Shown here piece after piece: positions 19,241 through 21,321 of a stretch of DNA of 21,321 nt. The translations under genes were made by a program, and so were the position numbers. The notes under the pieces are model-generated. The model had not been told where the DNA came from. It did not search any database and saw nothing but the letters and a program-made list of their open reading frames with translations. This DNA comes from a virus: positions 1 to 21,321 of the IMG/VR virus record IMGVR_UViG_3300037325_000114. One strand, written 5' to 3'. Position 1 is the first letter of the stretch. Each line of letters starts with the position of its first letter.

Positions 19241-19864
19241 TAGTGTCCTTCGGGTTCATTTGTTGCAATCTTTTGATAACCGTCGCGCGGCTTTGTCTGC
19301 GCTTAGGTCTAATCTTTTCTTCTTTCTTAGCCCAAGGTGTTGGGTATGGCTTAGGTTTCTTTTTGCCAGAATTGACTTGAGCTAGAAGATCATAGGTGTT
19401 GGCAGCCACAGTCCATTCGTAACTAACTGGGTATTGCCAATTACGAACCGCTGCTTGTAGCCAACTTGATGGCTCTTGCAAAAGGATAGCGACTAGGTGT
19501 ATGGCTTCAAGTAGAGTTACACTTCTGCCAATTTCTAAGTAGCTAACATTGAACCTAGATCTAAAATCGTAGGCTATTGCCGAAGGGTGCTCCTCGATTA
19601 GATCAAGGAGCTTGAAGATTCCCCCGTCGGCGCTCCTTGTGTCCAGCTAGTAATGAACTCAGCAAAGGCTTCAGAGTTCATGCTGTCTACAGCGGCTAGC
19701 TCTTTGCTATCTTCGCCCATTACCTGTTCGATAATAACGAATACTTGATCCGCTTCTTCTTTCAATTTTCTAGACTTACGAATAGCCCCCATAGGGATGT
19801 CTTTGAAAAGCGGTATGTGATACTTTTTGTTTGCTACTTCGAAAGTAAATTTATCTACGGTCAT
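19227..19864 (-). CDS. Tail assembly chaperone, frameshifted long form (gpG-T type)
   Basis: This is one product made by a -1 frameshift at 19625-19619. It has 81 residues from the ATG at 19864, then 131 residues in the -1 frame to the stop at 19227, about 212 aa in all. The -1 frame has no start of its own and is open from a TAG well before the slip. After the junction it reads LLDLIEEHPSAIAYDFRSRF, the block usual in the second part of actinophage tail assembly chaperones, and it ends in a basic tail. The long form bridges the tape measure and tube subunits during tail assembly. It lies between the tube and tape measure genes, as expected. Confidence 0.9.
19589..19625 (-). promoter_or_regulatory. 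Programmed -1 frameshift signal: slippery G-GGG-GAA plus hairpin
   Basis: The heptamer GGGGGAA (19625-19619) is in the frame G GGG GAA. After a seven-base spacer, GCTCCTTGAT (19611-19602) pairs with ATCGAGGAGC (19598-19589) over ten pairs with one G-U, around a CTA loop. The zero-frame TAA stop (19600-19598) lies at the tip of this hairpin. Confidence 0.88.
19598..19864 (-). CDS. Tail assembly chaperone, short form (gpG type)
   Basis: This is the 88-aa zero-frame product, made when no frameshift occurs. It contains FEVANKKYHIPLFKDIPMGA, IRKSRKLKEEADQVFVIIEQ and a helical NSEAFAEFITSWTQGA segment, the usual layout of the short chaperone after the tail tube gene. It is needed in excess over the long form to keep the tape measure soluble. 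AAGGG precedes the ATG by a few bases. A hairpin (19901-19927) lies in the gap before it. Confidence 0.9.
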   Translation of the reverse strand: MTVDKFTFEVANKKYHIPLFKDIPMGAIRKSRKLKEEADQVFVIIEQVMGEDSKELAAVDSMNSEAFAEFITSWTQGAPTGESSSSLI

Positions 19865-19900
19865 TATTCCCTTAGCTCAAGCGGTCTATGGTGAAGGCTA

Positions 19901-19927
19901 GGGGGCAGGTGACCGCTACCCACCCCC
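19901..19927 (-). terminator. Hairpin between the tail tube and chaperone genes (attenuator candidate)
   Basis: On the minus strand GGGGGTGGGT pairs with ACCTGCCCCC over ten pairs, two of them G-U, with a seven-base loop. No T-run follows, so it probably slows rather than ends transcription, or protects the abundant tail tube mRNA. Confidence 0.55.
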
Positions 19928-19944
19928 CAGCACAGTTGTTTAGT

Positions 19945-20472
19945 TTAGGCTTCGAACTCTGAGTAGAACACGTCAGCGCTACGCCCAGCTACTGCGTAAG
20001 CGGTGATCGTAATTCCATACATTAGTGCGTCACCGTTTACTATTGTCTGAGCATCAACACTTAGGATCTCCCCAGATGGCACATAGTGTCGGATTGCTTT
20101 ATCGCCATCAACCACATCAATTACGAATGACTTCTTGCCACCCGTTGCGGTTGCGTTGACTTGGATCTTTCCAGAAGTCATAGTGCCACCAAAGTAAGCC
20201 TCGATAACTTCTTGGCTGCTTTCCATCAGCATGAACGCATAGGTAACAGTTCCTTCGGTTACTACTTCCCGAACTAGGTCTGCGTTCTGCCATGCTCTGA
20301 TCTGGTTAGTTGACTTGTCAATCGTAAAGCTCACTCCGTCGGTGCTGACGTATCCCAAATTGTCAAAGCCAGTAAGTGTGGAGTCTGTTCCTGTTGGTGC
20401 TGTTGCATCCGTAGCGCCAGCGTAAACTGCGCCAGTGATTCCTACTACTACATTGTTGGCTGTGAGTGCCAT
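19945..20472 (-). CDS. Major tail protein (tail tube subunit)
   Basis: This 175-aa protein is beta-rich with small residues. It starts MALTANNVVVGITGAVYAGA and has LGYVSTDGVSFTIDKSTNQI, a charged WQNADLVREVVTEGTVTYAF strand pair and IRHYVPSGEILSV. This is the usual pattern of actinophage tail tube proteins, with the SxDGxxFTxDxxTxxIxxWQNAD-type motif. It forms stacked hexamers around the tape measure. AAGGAGA lies just before the ATG, a strong site fitting a highly made protein, and a hairpin follows the gene. Its place between the terminator protein and chaperones is standard. Confidence 0.92.
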   Translation of the reverse strand: MALTANNVVVGITGAVYAGATDATAPTGTDSTLTGFDNLGYVSTDGVSFTIDKSTNQIRAWQNADLVREVVTEGTVTYAFMLMESSQEVIEAYFGGTMTSGKIQVNATATGGKKSFVIDVVDGDKAIRHYVPSGEILSVDAQTIVNGDALMYGITITAYAVAGRSADVFYSEFEA

Positions 20473-20481
20473 GTTTTCTCC

Positions 20482-20892
20482 TTAGTTAAGGTCGCTGCCT
20501 TTAGTGATTATTTCGAGTGTCATGTATCTGTGTTCTTGGTCGCTTTTTTCATCAATCCGAATAGGTGATGAAACCACGTTTATTAGTTTGATCTCGTTGC
20601 CCGTTAGTGTTCTAACCACCGCTTCAACAAGTCTGGCTAGTTCACTAGCTTCGGCATAGGTGTTAGCAAAGATGCTCAGACCCAACCGCTCCATTCGCCG
20701 CACATGATCTAGGTGAGTTCCACCGTCACTCCTCAAGGTAATTATCTTGGAAGGGTATGGGGTTTTTTGGGGCGAAGGCTTTATCGTGCTGACGTGCACA
20801 TTCGCAGCTACGGGTTCGGATCTACTACTAAGCTCTGCGGCTATTGCAGCAACTAGAACTTTTTCAACATCTGGAAAGATTACCGACTCCAA
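20482..20892 (-). CDS. Tail terminator protein
   Basis: This 136-aa protein sits right before the tail tube gene and has the tail-terminator layout: an N-terminal helix (DVEKVLVAAIAAELSSR), a strand with YPSKIITLRSDGG, a helical turn with RLGLSIFANTYAEASELARL, and a final strand set with RYMTLEIITKG. It caps the tail tube and joins it to the head. The start is TTG, with GGAG five bases upstream, overlapping the previous gene by 13 bases. Confidence 0.82.
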   Translation of the reverse strand: MESVIFPDVEKVLVAAIAAELSSRSEPVAANVHVSTIKPSPQKTPYPSKIITLRSDGGTHLDHVRRMERLGLSIFANTYAEASELARLVEAVVRTLTGNEIKLINVVSSPIRIDEKSDQEHRYMTLEIITKGSDLN

Positions 20893-21149
20893 GGTTGCTC
20901 CATTCTTGAAAGCGCCCTAGCTAAAGTGCCTTCGGTTGCTTCTATAAACATTCCTCTGGCATCAGTTCTACCTACAGCGATAACTGCCTTAGTAGATCTA
21001 GATTGATTTTCGGTTATGACCTCATACTGAGATCCAGCCGCACTTCTAAGTTCTTCTGCTGCCGCCTTAATAATGGCTTCGCTTTCAGGACTCTTCAGAA
21101 TCTCGTAGATTACTGCCCAGTCAAAATCTATTTTTGCTTTCCTAGCCAA
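20880..21149 (-). CDS. Neck protein, HK97 gp10-like
   Basis: Position between head closure and tail terminator, and the helix-then-strand layout (IYEILKSPESEAIIKAAAEE, then a strand with YEVITENQSRSTKAVIAVG), fit a gp10-like neck or tail-completion protein. At 89 aa it is shorter than most family members (often 110-150). The start is TTG, with AGGAGA five bases upstream, overlapping the head-closure gene by eight bases. The assignment is by context more than sequence. Confidence 0.65.
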   Translation of the reverse strand: MARKAKIDFDWAVIYEILKSPESEAIIKAAAEELRSAAGSQYEVITENQSRSTKAVIAVGRTDARGMFIEATEGTLARALSRMEQPWSR

Positions 21150-21321
21150 TCCGTCTCCTGACTTTTACGACTACTCCCAAGCTCCAACTTTCGAATGGGG
21201 ATCTCCAAGTAAGCGGATCACCGTCTTTCACAAAATCCTTTTCTCTGACTTCGAAAACATCATCCTCGAGTATTTCTGTGCCGCTTGGTAGATAGAGCGT
21301 CAGAGAGGCATCTATGGGCTT
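21142..21321 (-). CDS. Head closure / head-to-tail stopper (5' end outside window)
   Basis: The open frame enters from the window edge and runs 59 codons to a TAG at 21144-21142; the start is outside. It contains LTLYLPSGTEILEDDVFEVR, a DGDPLTWRSPFESWSLGVVV segment and a final VKVRRRIG. The W-(R)-SPF-x-x-W-x-x-GVVV ending is familiar from head-to-tail stopper proteins of actinophages, which close the portal exit before the tail joins. Its order before the neck and tail terminator genes agrees. Confidence 0.72.
   Translation of the reverse strand, partial: KPIDASLTLYLPSGTEILEDDVFEVREKDFVKDGDPLTWRSPFESWSLGVVVKVRRRIG

Noticed and set aside
19227-19481. Second-frame tail chaperone as an independent gene starting at TTG 19481
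   Set aside because: The frame is open far upstream to the slippery site, there is no ribosome-binding site at 19481, and the conserved block before it would be lost. It is the frameshifted extension of the short chaperone.

Overview
The window looks like about three quarters of the genome of a siphovirus (long non-contractile tail) that infects an actinobacterium. The supporting signs are a P27-type small terminase with an HNH nuclease beside it, a tail protein of the Siphovirus ReqiPepy6 Gp37-like type, an r1t-type holin, a phage metallophosphoesterase followed by a sigma-like helix-turn-helix protein, and frequent TTG starts. Base composition looks intermediate by eye, well below a Streptomyces or Mycobacterium phage, so a low-to-mid-GC actinobacterium (for example a freshwater Microbacteriaceae-like host) is a reasonable but unproven guess. 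Every gene I accept lies on the minus strand, so the window reads from its right end to its left end.

Layout in reading order. (1) 21321-13032 is the head-tail connector and tail module: head closure (cut by the window edge), gp10-like neck protein, tail terminator, tail tube, tail assembly chaperones with a -1 frameshift, tape measure, distal tail protein, Gp37-like tail protein, a receptor-binding candidate with a glycine-rich C-terminus, and a small tail-associated protein. (2) 13032-11800 is the lysis cassette: a coiled-coil/membrane protein, an M23 endolysin and two small membrane proteins, the last an r1t-type holin. (3) 11790-11297 is a transcription boundary with two hairpins (one a good terminator), a promoter candidate, one 86-aa gene and another terminator. 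(4) 11275-4441 is the DNA-metabolism module: metallophosphoesterase, sigma-like protein, YqaJ-type exonuclease paired with an ERF-family annealing protein, HNH nuclease, replication initiator, SSB and RusA resolvase. The host presumably supplies polymerase and helicase. (5) 4282-1074 is an accessory region of small genes, including two single-gene units with their own signals, a 416-base non-coding control region rich in repeats, and a tightly overlapping operon of nine small genes. That operon ends in a protein resembling half of a Clp N-terminal domain. (6) 1073-1 holds a structured non-coding stretch, an HNH nuclease, a GC-skewed non-coding stretch that may contain cos, and the start of the small terminase, which runs off the left edge.

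Terminase runs off the left edge and connectors enter at the right. The missing part (large terminase, portal, protease, major capsid) would join the two ends, so the source is probably a circular or circularly permuted assembly opened inside the head module. No integrase, repressor, tRNA, transposon or CRISPR array was seen.

The most interesting items are the lone Clp-N-like protein and its operon, the non-coding control region at 3186-3601, three perfect 15-bp iterons inside the replication initiator gene, a well-formed frameshift signal, and the structured element at 947-1020.
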